Shown here in pieces: positions 34,654 through 42,958 of a DNA stretch of 64,000 bases. Position 1 is the stretch's first letter; each line of letters opens with the position of its first letter. Both the position numbers and the translations under genes were made by a program. Where the stretch lies: assembly GCF_900100085.1 (NCBI RefSeq), contig NZ_FNEJ01000007.1, forward strand, positions 1 to 64,000, written 5' to 3'. This DNA is from Salipiger marinus. GTDB lineage: Bacteria; Pseudomonadota; Alphaproteobacteria; Rhodobacterales; Rhodobacteraceae. The notes beneath the pieces were generated by a model that saw only the letters and a program-made list of their open reading frames with translations, had not been told where the DNA came from and searched no databases.

Positions 34654-36738
34654 TCAGCCTTTCTGTTCGGTCCTGATCTGGTCCAGCACGCGGGCGACCG
34701 GGCCCACGCAAAAGCCGTGGCCCACCGCCTGCCGCAACGCGTCCTGATCGGCCGCAACGGCGGCCTCCTGCTGCGCTGCAGCCCAGTGAAGCGGCCCGCC
34801 GCGCCAGCGCGGAAAGCCATAGCCGTTGGTCAGCGCCACATCCACATCCGACGGGCGCTGCGCCACGCCTTCGTCCAGCAGCAGCGCCGCCTCGTTGACG
34901 ATGGCGGCCAGAAGCTGGCGCTGGATCGTCGCCGCATCCGGCACCTTGGGCGCAATCCCGGCCTCCTGCCGCGCGGCGCCGATCATCGCCGCTACCTCGG
35001 AGGAAGGCATGGGGGCGCCGTCGGGGTAGTCATACCAGCCCGCGCCGGTCTTGCGGCCCAGCCGTCCGGCCTCGCAGAGCTGATCGGGAATGGCCACATA
35101 TCGCGCCTGCGGGTCGCGCTGCGGCGCCTGCCGCTTGCGCATGGCCCATGCGATGTCCAGCCCCGACAGGTCGGCCACCGCAAAGGGCCCCATGGCAAAG
35201 CCGAAGTCTGTTGCTGCCGCGTCGACCTGCTCCGGGCTTGCGCCATCCAGCACCAGCAGTTCGGCGCGGCGGCGATAGGCGGCATAGATCCGGTTGCCGA
35301 CAAAACCTTCGGCCACCCGCGCCACCACCGGCTGCTTGCCAAGATCGCGCGCCAGCCGCAGCCCGGTGGCCAGCGCCACGTCAGAGGTGGCCTGCGCCCG
35401 CACCACCTCCAGCAGCGGCATGACATCGGCGGGGCTGAAGAAATGCAGCCCCAAGAGCCGCTGCGGATCGGTAAGCGCCGCGCCCATCTCGTCAATGTCG
35501 AGATAGGAGGTGTTGGTGGCCAGCACCGCCTGCGGCGGCAGCGCGGCTTCCATGCGCGCCAGCACCTGCTGCTTGACCGCCATATCCTCGAACACCGCCT
35601 CGATGCCCAGATCGCACCCGGCAAGCGCGCGCTCCTCCAGCGCGCCGGTCAGGGCGGCGCGGCGCCCGGCGGCCTCGTTTGCGGAGAGGCGCCCCTTGGC
35701 CACGGCCTTGTCCAGATGTGCGGCCAGCCCGGCCATGGCCCGGTCCAGACTCGCCTGATCGCGTTCGACCAGCACGACCGGCAGCCCGGCGGCAAGGAAA
35801 GCCCGCGCGATGCCCTGTCCCATGGTGCCGCCGCCCACCACACCCACGCGGCTGATGCGGCGGGCCTGCGCCATATCCAGCCCGTCCACCGTCGCCGCGC
35901 GGCGTTCGGCAAAGAACAGATGGCGCAGTGCCACGGCATCCTCCGCCAGCCGCAGGCGCTGGAACACCGCGCGCTCTTCGGCGAGCGCCGCCGCCGCATC
36001 CTGCCCGGCGCTGGCGCGGACCAGCCGGATCGCCTCCGCCACGTTGGGGCGGCCTTTGCCGCGCCGCAGCGCCCGCGTCGCCGCCGCTTCGATCCGCTCC
36101 GGGGCCTCGGCGGGCGGGGTCAGGTCCAGCGCCCGCCGCTTCGGCTGTGGCGCCTCGGCAAGAAAGGCCAGCGCCCCCTCCAGCAGATCCCCGGTCACGA
36201 TGCGGTCGATCAGCCCGTCCTCCTGCGCCACGTCCACGGGGATCCGCGCGGCGCTGCAGATCAGCTCGATTGCGCGTGCGACCCCGGCCAGCCGGGGCAG
36301 GCGCTGCGTGCCGCCCGCGCCGGGGACAAAGCCCAGCCCCACCTCGGGCAGGCCGACCTGCGTGCCGGGCGCGGCCAGCCGGTAATCGCAGCCAAGCGCC
36401 AGTTCGAACCCGCCGCCAAGCGCCACCCCATGCAGCGCCGCCACGACGGGAAAGGGCGCCTCTTCGATCAGGCGGATCACCTGCGGCAGGTCGGGCGGGG
36501 CCAGCGGTTTGCCGAATTCGCGCAGATCGGATCCTGCGACAAAGCAGCGGCCCGCCCCGATCAGCACGGCGGCGGTGGCCCCCTGCCGGGTGGCGCGGGC
36601 GATCCCCTCGGCCAGCCCGGCGCGGACGGCATGGGATCCGGCATTGACCGGGGGATTGTCGATGTGCAGCACGGCGGTGCTGCCGATCATCTTGAACCGC
36701 ACGCCGGGGGCGGCTGCTGTCTCTGGCTGCATGTCCAC
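34654..36738 (-). CDS. fadJ: Bifunctional enoyl-CoA hydratase/3-hydroxyacyl-CoA dehydrogenase (FadJ/FadB-like)
   Basis: 694 residues. The N-terminal crotonase domain (about 1-200) keeps both glutamates, in LGGGFELALGCDYRLA and GLPEVGLGFVPGAGGTQ. The central NAD-binding domain (from about 290) begins RVGVVGGGTMGQGIARAF. The dehydrogenase histidine is in GLHFFSPADVMPLLEVV. Two C-terminal 3HCDH domains end the protein, the first with EGFVGNRI. It performs hydration and oxidation in beta-oxidation; a thiolase is not encoded here. It is divergent from the third CoA-transferase and probably leads an operon with GST and GntR genes. Confidence 0.93.
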   Translation of the reverse strand: MDMQPETAAAPGVRFKMIGSTAVLHIDNPPVNAGSHAVRAGLAEGIARATRQGATAAVLIGAGRCFVAGSDLREFGKPLAPPDLPQVIRLIEEAPFPVVAALHGVALGGGFELALGCDYRLAAPGTQVGLPEVGLGFVPGAGGTQRLPRLAGVARAIELICSAARIPVDVAQEDGLIDRIVTGDLLEGALAFLAEAPQPKRRALDLTPPAEAPERIEAAATRALRRGKGRPNVAEAIRLVRASAGQDAAAALAEERAVFQRLRLAEDAVALRHLFFAERRAATVDGLDMAQARRISRVGVVGGGTMGQGIARAFLAAGLPVVLVERDQASLDRAMAGLAAHLDKAVAKGRLSANEAAGRRAALTGALEERALAGCDLGIEAVFEDMAVKQQVLARMEAALPPQAVLATNTSYLDIDEMGAALTDPQRLLGLHFFSPADVMPLLEVVRAQATSDVALATGLRLARDLGKQPVVARVAEGFVGNRIYAAYRRRAELLVLDGASPEQVDAAATDFGFAMGPFAVADLSGLDIAWAMRKRQAPQRDPQARYVAIPDQLCEAGRLGRKTGAGWYDYPDGAPMPSSEVAAMIGAARQEAGIAPKVPDAATIQRQLLAAIVNEAALLLDEGVAQRPSDVDVALTNGYGFPRWRGGPLHWAAAQQEAAVAADQDALRQAVGHGFCVGPVARVLDQIRTEQKG

Positions 36739-36780
36739 CGCGTCTGTCTCCTTCGGGTCCGTGGGTGCCGGGTCCGGACC

Positions 36781-36809
36781 TTAAGTCACATTAAGCTAGT
36801 TGTATAGTT
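36781..36809 (+). promoter_or_regulatory. Probable promoter with HutC-like site
   Basis: TTAAGT (36781) and TATAGT (36803) are 16 bases apart and could be -35 and -10 of the CoA-transferase gene. The overlapping GTATAGTT (36802-36809) is close to the HutC operator form GTnTAnAC. TTAAG is repeated 10 bases apart (36781, 36791). The gap 36739-36859 separates divergent genes. Confidence 0.35.
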
Positions 36810-36859
36810 CAAATTCTTGGCGCATCCTTCGGGCAACGCCATTTCCGGAAAGGACTGCC

Positions 36860-38074
36860 ATGAGACCCTTCGAGCGGCTGCGCGTCATCGACGCCACCCA
36901 TGTGCTGGCGGGGCCCTTCGCCGCCTATCAGCTGGCGGTGATGGGCGCCGATGTCATCAAGATCGACCGTCCGGGCGAGCCCGATCAGGTGCGCCTGCAG
37001 GGGCCGGATGCCGACCTGAGCGCCGCCGAGATGGGCACCACCTATCTGGCGCAGGGGGCGAACAAACGCTCTGCCGCGCTGGATCTGAAAACCCCCGGCG
37101 GGCAGGAGGCGCTGCGGGCGCTGCTGCGCGACGCCGATGTCTTTGTCGAGAATTACCGCCCCGGCGCGCTGGCCTCGCTGGGGCTGGGCTATGACGAGAT
37201 CGCGCGGATCAACCCCCGGCTGGTTTATTGTTCTGTGTCGGCCTTCGGGCAGGACGGGCCGCGCGGGCCGGAAACCGGCTATGACTTCGTGTTTCAGGCG
37301 GTGGCGGGGCTGATGGCGCTGACCGGCACCGAAGAGACCGGGCCGCTCAAATCCGGGGCGCCGGTGGTCGATTACGCCACCGGCTACATGACCGCCTTTG
37401 CGATCAGTGCCGCGCTGTTTCACCGCGAACGCACCGGGCGGGGGCAGCATATCGACCTTGCCATGTTCGACGCCACGCTGATGCTGATGAGCACCCATGT
37501 CACCGCGCTGACCGCAGGCGGCAAGGCGCCCCATCCCGAGGGCAACCGGTTCAACGTGGCGGGGGTGGGCGCCTATGACACCGCCGACGGGCTGCTGATG
37601 CTGGGCGCCGCCAACATGCGCCAGCAGAAACGCCTGTGGGAGGCGCTGGACCGGCCCGACATGGTCAAGACCCGCCACGCCGACCGCATCCCCGCCCATG
37701 CCGCCGAGGCGGCGGTGCTGCGCGAGGTGATGCTGACCCGCACCGCCTCCGAATGGGAGGCGTATCTGCGCGACCATGGTGTGCCCGCAGGCAAGGTCCG
37801 CCCGCTGGAGGAGGCGCTGGCCGATCCGCAGCTGGCGCATCGCGGCGTGCTGCAGCCGCTGCCGCAGCCATTGGGCCGGGCGGGGGAGTATCGCGTGCCA
37901 GTGGCGCCCTTCCTGATGTCCGAAGGCAGCCCCAGCGTTTCGACACCGCCGCCGCATCTGGGCGCCCATACCACCGAGGTGCTGGCCGAGGCCGGTTTTG
38001 ATCCCGAGCGCGTCGCGGCCCTGCTGTCCGAAGGGGCCGCCGTGCAGGGCCGCGCGCCCGGGGCGGATCAATAA
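36860..38074 (+). CDS. Family III CoA-transferase (CaiB/BaiF type), copy 3
   Basis: 404 residues. FERLRVIDATHVLAGPFAAY, AQGANKRSAALDLK, VENYRPGALASLGLGYDEI and VYCSVSAFGQDGP mark the family; the catalytic aspartate is in IDLAMFDATL. It is more distant from copies 1 and 2 than they are from each other, suggesting a different acyl pair. GAAAGGA precedes the ATG. It is divergent from the FadJ-like gene and is followed by an AATCATA palindrome and the exported hydrolase-fold protein. Confidence 0.9.
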   Translation: MRPFERLRVIDATHVLAGPFAAYQLAVMGADVIKIDRPGEPDQVRLQGPDADLSAAEMGTTYLAQGANKRSAALDLKTPGGQEALRALLRDADVFVENYRPGALASLGLGYDEIARINPRLVYCSVSAFGQDGPRGPETGYDFVFQAVAGLMALTGTEETGPLKSGAPVVDYATGYMTAFAISAALFHRERTGRGQHIDLAMFDATLMLMSTHVTALTAGGKAPHPEGNRFNVAGVGAYDTADGLLMLGAANMRQQKRLWEALDRPDMVKTRHADRIPAHAAEAAVLREVMLTRTASEWEAYLRDHGVPAGKVRPLEEALADPQLAHRGVLQPLPQPLGRAGEYRVPVAPFLMSEGSPSVSTPPPHLGAHTTEVLAEAGFDPERVAALLSEGAAVQGRAPGADQ

Positions 38075-38082
38075 AGTTGAAG

Positions 38083-38098
38083 AATCATATTTATGATT
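38083..38098. promoter_or_regulatory. AATCATA palindrome before hydrolase-fold gene
   Basis: AATCATA-TT-TATGATT is a perfect 7-bp inverted repeat with a two-base centre, starting nine bases after the CoA-transferase stop. The half-site recurs at 22204 and 25720. It is a likely operator for the downstream gene. Confidence 0.5.
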
Positions 38099-38154
38099 TA
38101 TAAATCCCCTCACCCGTGCCGACCGGCGCGGGGCGTGACGGAGGAGGAGAGATG

Positions 38155-39000
38155 ATGAAAGCGATAGTTGCAGCGATGGGGCTGACCCTTGCCCTGACCG
38201 GGGGCGGCATGGCGGAGACCGGGGCAGTGGAAAAGACGGTGATGAACGGCGAGACGCAGGTGGGCTATTCGGTCCGTGGCGAGGGGCCGCTGGTGGTGAT
38301 GATCGCCTCCACCGGGCGGGGCGCCGCCGAATTCGGCCCGCTGGCCGACCGGCTGGCCGAACGCGGCTACAAGGTGGCGCTGCCGGAGCCGCGCGGCATC
38401 GGGCAGAGCACCGGCAGGCTGGAGGAGGTGAGCTTTCACGATTTTGGCGATGATTTTGCCGCCGTGATCACCGAGGAGGGCGGCGATGCGATCGTGGCGG
38501 GCCATGCCTATGGCCAGTGGATCGCCAAGACCATCGCCTCGGACCATCCCGATCTGGTGCGCGGGCTGGCGCTGGTGGCGGGGGGCGCCAAGTCCTGGCC
38601 TGCCGAGCTGTCCGACGCGATCACCATGATCAACGACCCCGCCTCCAGCCGGGCGCAGCGCATGGAGGGGCTGATGCTGGCGTTTTTCACCGACGAGCAG
38701 ACCGCCGAGCCATGGCTGGAGGGCTGGCATCAGGACGTGACGCAGAGCCAGCGCGCCGCCCGCAAGCTGACCGAGCGCGACAGCTACTGGGCCGGGGGCA
38801 GCGCGCCGATCCTTGACCTGCAGGCCGGATCCGATCCGTTCCGCCCCGAAAAGTCTCGCAACGAGGTCCGGGACGAGCTGGGCGCCGACCGCGTCACGGT
38901 CAAGGTGATCGAGGGCGCGAGCCACGCGCTGCCCGCCGCAAAGCCGGTGGAGACCGCGGATGCCATCGCCGACTGGGCCGATACGCTGCCCCGGCGCTGA
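38155..39000 (+). CDS. Exported alpha/beta-hydrolase-fold protein without nucleophile serine
   Basis: 281 residues. The signal peptide is about residues 1-20 (KAIVAAMGLTLAL...GGMAE). Alpha/beta-hydrolase motifs are clear: PEPRGIGQSTG, acid Asp in LQAGSDPFRP, base His in EGASHALP. The nucleophile elbow reads GHAYG (Ala118) where GxSxG is expected. I recall a branch of the fold with GHAFG-type elbows, so this is probably a family trait and not a sequencing error. It may bind a ligand or use other chemistry in the periplasm. ATG 38155 has seven-base spacing to AGGAGG; ATG 38152 is also possible. Confidence 0.82.
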   Translation: MKAIVAAMGLTLALTGGGMAETGAVEKTVMNGETQVGYSVRGEGPLVVMIASTGRGAAEFGPLADRLAERGYKVALPEPRGIGQSTGRLEEVSFHDFGDDFAAVITEEGGDAIVAGHAYGQWIAKTIASDHPDLVRGLALVAGGAKSWPAELSDAITMINDPASSRAQRMEGLMLAFFTDEQTAEPWLEGWHQDVTQSQRAARKLTERDSYWAGGSAPILDLQAGSDPFRPEKSRNEVRDELGADRVTVKVIEGASHALPAAKPVETADAIADWADTLPRR

Positions 39001-39153
39001 CAGAGTCCCTGCGGGGCGGGAACGGGGTCTGCGCCCCGCTGTCCTGCCCCGGACAGGTGGCACACAGGGTCACGGACCGGACGGGCGCCCCGGCAGGATC
39101 ACGGGGCGACCGATCCCTGTTTTGCAGAGCTTCTGCAGATTTTCCGTGACAGA

Positions 39154-39190
39154 CCTGTCTAGTCCTGTCTAGCCTTGCTGAGCAGACAGG
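39154..39190. promoter_or_regulatory. GntR operator cluster before the ARH operon
   Basis: CCTGTCTAG occurs twice, 10 bp apart (39154-39162, 39164-39172), with an inverted relative CAGACAGG at 39183-39190. GTCTAGTC and GTCTAGCC inside them resemble the HutC form GTnTAnAC. They sit just upstream of the GntR-type ATG at 39198, suggesting autoregulation of the operon. The rest of 39001-39153 holds weak GC hairpins (e.g. CTGTCC/GGACAG at 39039-39056). Confidence 0.5.
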
Positions 39191-39197
39191 GGACAGC

Positions 39198-39905
39198 ATG
39201 GCCCAGCCCGAACCCAAGACCAAATCCGAACGCATCGCCCGGGTGCTGGAGGCCGAGATCCGCTCCGGCTTTCTGCATGACGGCGCGGCGCTGTCGAGCG
39301 AGACGGCGCTGGTCGCGCGGTTTGCCGTGTCGCGCGCGACGGTGCGCAAGGGGCTGGGGGTGCTGGCGGCCAAGGGGCTGATCCGCACCAAGGTCGGCAT
39401 CGGATCCTTCGTGACCTATGGCGGTGCTGTGATCGACAACGGTCCGGGCTGGAGCCTTGCGCTGTCCGAGGGCGAGACCCGCATGGGGGTGCGCATCCTG
39501 AGCATCACCCGGCAGCCGATGGATCTGGACGCGCCGCAGGTCGCGGCGGCCGAGGTGCTGGCGGTGGACCGGCTGCGCTTTCGCGAAAACACCGGCCGGG
39601 CGCTGACGCTGGAACGGTCCCGCGTGCCGTGGCGCGAGGATTTTGCCGCCCTGCTGCGCACCGGGCTGGAGCAGGGCTCGCTCAGCCGCGAGCTGGAGCT
39701 GCGGGGGCTGTCGCCCGCCTCGGGGGAGGAATGGGCCAATGTCCTGCCCGCGCTGTCGGTGGCGGATGCGGCGCTGATGGGCCGCAGCGCGGGCGAGCCT
39801 ATGCTGCGCCTGCGCCGCCTGACCCGCACCGCCTCGGGGCGGGTGGTGGAATATGTGGAAAGCCTGCTCGACCCCGAGCTTTTTGGACTGCACATGGAGT
39901 TCTGA
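39198..39905 (+). CDS. GntR-family regulator, HutC type
   Basis: 235 residues. GntR winged helix (about residues 8-75: SSETALVARFAVSRATVRKGL and VGIGSFVTYGG) followed by a UTRA domain with QVAAAEVLAVDRLRF and a final RVVEYVESLLDPELF, the usual last strand. It is the first gene of an operon with an ADP-ribosylglycohydrolase, a PfkB kinase, a PotABCD-type importer and a cysteine hydrolase, and is preceded by repeated CCTGTCTAG sites. UTRA domains often bind sugar- or amino-sugar-like ligands, consistent with an N-glycoside effector (inference). Confidence 0.88.
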   Translation: MAQPEPKTKSERIARVLEAEIRSGFLHDGAALSSETALVARFAVSRATVRKGLGVLAAKGLIRTKVGIGSFVTYGGAVIDNGPGWSLALSEGETRMGVRILSITRQPMDLDAPQVAAAEVLAVDRLRFRENTGRALTLERSRVPWREDFAALLRTGLEQGSLSRELELRGLSPASGEEWANVLPALSVADAALMGRSAGEPMLRLRRLTRTASGRVVEYVESLLDPELFGLHMEF

Positions 39906-39907
39906 GC

Positions 39908-40903
39908 ATGGATGACGCAGCCTTCCTTCGCGCCCGTGCCACGCTGCTGGGTCTTGCCATGGGCGATGCGCTCGGGATGCCCGCGCAGACCCTGACCCGG
40001 GCGGAGATCCGCGCGCGCTATGGCCGGATCACCGGCTTTGTGGCGCCGTTTGCCGGGCATCCGGTGTCGCACGGGCTGCGCGCCGCGCAGGTGACCGACG
40101 ACACCGAACAGACCCTGCTGCTGGCGCGGCGGCTGATCGCCGATCCGGTCGGGTTCGACGAGGCGGGCTGGGCCCGCGACCTGCTGGACTGGGAGGCGGG
40201 GATCCGCGCCAAGGGGCTGCAGGATCTGCTGGGGCCCTCTTCGCGCGCGGCGATCGAGGCGCTGCTGGCCGGCGCTTCGCCAGAGGTGACGGGGGCGCGC
40301 GGCACCACCAATGGCGCCGCAATGCGCATCGCCCCCATCGGCATCATGACCCCGCCCGAGACTGCCGCGCTGGTGGCGCGGGTGGCGCGGACCTGCCGGG
40401 TGACCCACAACACCGGCGAGGCCATCGCCGCTGCCGCCGCCGTGGCCATGACGGTCAGCTGCGGCCTTGCCGGGGCGGATCTGGATGCGGCGCTGGATCC
40501 GGCGCTGGCCGCCTGCCGGGCCGGGCAGGCGCAGGGCAATGCCGTGGGCGAGCCCGACATGGCGGGGCGCATCGCGCTGGCGCTGCGGCTGGCAGAGGGC
40601 GGCGACGAAGCGGCGCTGATCGCGGGCATCGGCAGTTCCGTGGCCAGCCGCGACAGCGTGCCCATGGCCTTTGGCCTGCTGCGGCTGGCGCGGGGCGATC
40701 TGTGGCGGGCGCTGGAACTGGCCGCCAATGTGGGCGATGACACCGACACCATCGGCGCCATGGCGGGGGCGATGGCGGGGGCCTTGGGCGGCAGCGTGCC
40801 CGAGGCGGCGGCGGCGGAGCTGCACGCGGCCAATGATCTGGATCTGGACGGGGTGGCGCGGGGCCTGCTGGCGCTGCGCGCAGCCGCCGAGAGGCAGCCA
40901 TGA
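39908..40903 (+). CDS. ADP-ribosylglycohydrolase family protein
   Basis: 331 residues. ARH fold with the two metal motifs in place: GLAMGDALGMP and VTDDTEQTLLLA near the N-terminus, and ANVGDDTDTIGAMAGAMAGA near residue 275. Family members cleave N- or O-glycosidic bonds to ADP-ribose or to simpler ribosyl groups. The neighbours are a sugar kinase and an ABC importer, so it probably hydrolyses an imported small N-glycoside instead of ADP-ribosylated protein (inference). It starts three bases after the regulator gene and overlaps the kinase start by four bases. Confidence 0.9.
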   Translation: MDDAAFLRARATLLGLAMGDALGMPAQTLTRAEIRARYGRITGFVAPFAGHPVSHGLRAAQVTDDTEQTLLLARRLIADPVGFDEAGWARDLLDWEAGIRAKGLQDLLGPSSRAAIEALLAGASPEVTGARGTTNGAAMRIAPIGIMTPPETAALVARVARTCRVTHNTGEAIAAAAAVAMTVSCGLAGADLDAALDPALAACRAGQAQGNAVGEPDMAGRIALALRLAEGGDEAALIAGIGSSVASRDSVPMAFGLLRLARGDLWRALELAANVGDDTDTIGAMAGAMAGALGGSVPEAAAAELHAANDLDLDGVARGLLALRAAAERQP

Positions 40904-41802
40904 GCCTGCTTCTGCAGATGACCGGCCCGGTGATGGATCTGACCTATCACCTGCGCGCGCTGCCCGTCTCGGGCACCGAGGCGGAGGTGACCGGCTTTGC
41001 CATGGCCCCGGGCGGAGGCTTCAACGCGATGGCGGCGGCGCGCGCGGCGGGCATGGCGGTGCGGCTTGGCGGCACGCTGGGCAGCGGCCCCTTTGCCGGG
41101 ATCGTGGCGGCGCGGCTGGCGGATCTGGGCATTTCGCCCGCGCGCCCGCCGCGTGCGGGACTGGATCAGGGCTGCTGCACCGTGCTGCTGGAACCTGATG
41201 GCGAACGCAGCTTCATCGCCTTTCCCGGCGCGGAGGGGCATGTTGCGCCCGGGGATCTGGCGGCCATAGATCTGGCGGGGGTCAGCCATGTGCTGCTGTC
41301 CGGCTACACGCTGCATTACCCGCAGGCGCGTGCGGCGGTGGCGGAGTGGGTGGCGCGGCTGCCGCGCGCCGTGGTGCTGGTTTTTGATCCCGCGCCGGTG
41401 GTGGCGCGGCTGGCGGAGGAGGTGCTGCGCCCGGTCATGGCGCGGGCCGACTGGATCAGCGCCAATGCCGCAGAGGCCGCCGTGCTGACCGGCGAGCCTG
41501 ACCCCGAGGAGGCCGCGCGTGCGCTGGCCGCAGGGCGGGCAGGGGCGGTGCTGCGTCAGGGCGCCATGGGCTGTCTGCTGGCGACCGGTGGCACGCTCTG
41601 CGCGGTGGCGCCGCACCGGGTCACCCCGCTGGACACCAACGGCGCGGGCGACTGTCATATCGGCAGTTTCATCGCGGAACTGGCCCGTAGCGGCGATGCG
41701 GCGCGGGCCGCGCGCTATGCCAACGTGGCGGCGGCGCTGTCGATCACCCAAGCGGGGCCCGCGACCGCCCCGGCACGGGAGCAGGTGCTGCCCCTGCTCT
41801 GA
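40900..41802 (+). CDS. PfkB-family carbohydrate kinase (ribokinase-like)
   Basis: 300 residues. PfkB motifs: GGGFNAMAAARAAGM near residue 38, SANAAEAAVLTGEP in the middle, and the catalytic DTNGAGDCHIGSFI near residue 246 with the base Asp. It phosphorylates a sugar or nucleoside. The four-base overlap with the ADP-ribosylglycohydrolase gene suggests it traps the sugar released by that enzyme, for example ribose as ribose-5-phosphate (inference). Confidence 0.9.
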   Translation: MSLLLQMTGPVMDLTYHLRALPVSGTEAEVTGFAMAPGGGFNAMAAARAAGMAVRLGGTLGSGPFAGIVAARLADLGISPARPPRAGLDQGCCTVLLEPDGERSFIAFPGAEGHVAPGDLAAIDLAGVSHVLLSGYTLHYPQARAAVAEWVARLPRAVVLVFDPAPVVARLAEEVLRPVMARADWISANAAEAAVLTGEPDPEEAARALAAGRAGAVLRQGAMGCLLATGGTLCAVAPHRVTPLDTNGAGDCHIGSFIAELARSGDAARAARYANVAAALSITQAGPATAPAREQVLPLL

Positions 41803-41860
41803 CTTCCCGACACCCGGGCATCCGCACCGGATCCCATCGACCAACACGGAGGACCACCCC

Positions 41861-42895
41861 ATGAAACCAGCACTGCTTTCCCTTCTTGCCCTCGCCGTGA
41901 CGACGGGGGGCGCCGTGGCGGAGGAGATCCGCGTGCTCAACTGGCAGGGCTACGGCACCGATCAGGAGTTTGCCACCGCGCCTTTTGCCGAGGCCACCGG
42001 CCACAGCATCGTGCATGAATATTTCAACTCCGAACAGGAGATGCTGACCAAGCTGCGCACCAATCCCGGCGCCTATGACGTGGTGCTGGTCAATGCGGTC
42101 TACACCCAGCAGGCGGTGGCGGAGGGGCTTCTGGCGCCCATCGACACCTCGGGGATGGAGAACTACGCGGGCGTGCCCGACAGCTTTGCCCAGAACCCCA
42201 TGCTGGTGGAGGAGGGCACGGTCTATGGCGTGCCGTGGACATGGGGCCTGACCTCTTTCGCCATCAACAGCTCGGTCATCGACACCGCCCCCGACAGCAT
42301 TCAGGCGCTGTGGGATCCGGCCTATGCGGGCCGGGTTTCCATCCGCGATGACGCGGTGGAGGCGCTGCAGCTTGCGGCGCTGGCCACCGGGCAGGACATC
42401 AACGACATCCCCGATCTGGAGGCGGCGGAGGCCAAGCTCGCGGAGCTTCTGCCCAACCTGCGCACCTTCTGGAGCAGCGAGAACGACTGGAACCAGTTCA
42501 TGGCGGCGGGCGAGCTGGACATCGCCAGCTACTGGTCGGGCTCGGCCAGCCGCTCGGCCTCGCTGGGGCTGCCGGTGGAGTTCGTGGTGCCGCAGGAAGG
42601 CGCCATCGGCTGGCTCGACGGGCTGTCGGTCCCGGCCACCTCCGAACACAAGGAGGCGGCGCAGCAGTTCATCGACTGGATGATCGATCCCGAGTTCTAC
42701 GTGCGCTGGGATCAGGACGGCGCCCCCGCCTCCGCCAATGCCGAGGCTGCGGCGGCCCTGCCCGAGGAGGCGTTCAACAAGCGCGTTCTTGGCGATCCGG
42801 AAGTGGCGGCGCGCGTCACCTTCCAGACCCCGCTCAGCAACGACCGGCGCGAGACCTATCTGGAGATCTGGCAGCGCCTGAAGGCCGCGCAGTAA
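41861..42895 (+). CDS. PotD/PotF-like ABC binding protein
   Basis: 344 residues. The signal peptide is about residues 1-20 (KPALLSLLALAVTTGGAVAEE). The mature part starts IRVLNWQGYGTDQEF, typical of spermidine/putrescine-type binding proteins, and includes YDVVLVNAVYTQQAV and GAIGWLDGLSVPA. The family also carries other amines and N-containing solutes. The companions suggest an N-glycoside and not a polyamine. CGGAGG precedes the ATG at 41861. A UNCG-capped hairpin separates it from the permease genes. Confidence 0.88.
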   Translation: MKPALLSLLALAVTTGGAVAEEIRVLNWQGYGTDQEFATAPFAEATGHSIVHEYFNSEQEMLTKLRTNPGAYDVVLVNAVYTQQAVAEGLLAPIDTSGMENYAGVPDSFAQNPMLVEEGTVYGVPWTWGLTSFAINSSVIDTAPDSIQALWDPAYAGRVSIRDDAVEALQLAALATGQDINDIPDLEAAEAKLAELLPNLRTFWSSENDWNQFMAAGELDIASYWSGSASRSASLGLPVEFVVPQEGAIGWLDGLSVPATSEHKEAAQQFIDWMIDPEFYVRWDQDGAPASANAEAAAALPEEAFNKRVLGDPEVAARVTFQTPLSNDRRETYLEIWQRLKAAQ

Positions 42896-42902
42896 CCCCG
42901 CC

Positions 42903-42926
42903 GGGCCGGGCCTGCGGGCCTGGCCC
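42903..42926 (+). terminator. UNCG-capped hairpin after PotD-like gene
   Basis: GGGCCGGGCC pairs with GGCCTGGCCC (10 bp, one G-U) around TGCG closed by C-G. It has the same loop as the hairpin at 13790-13815. There is no T-run; likely an mRNA-stabilising or attenuating element. Confidence 0.6.
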
Positions 42927-42958
42927 CCGCCCCGCAACCGGACGCGAAGGAGACCGGC

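Noticed and set aside
38155-39000. Frameshift or sequencing error explaining the missing serine
   Set aside because: The frame is intact on both sides of GHAYG and the other catalytic residues are in place, so a genuine substitution is more likely.
39908-40903. DraG-type reversal of nitrogenase ADP-ribosylation
   Set aside because: No draT or nif genes are near; the enzyme is locked in an operon with a sugar kinase and an importer.
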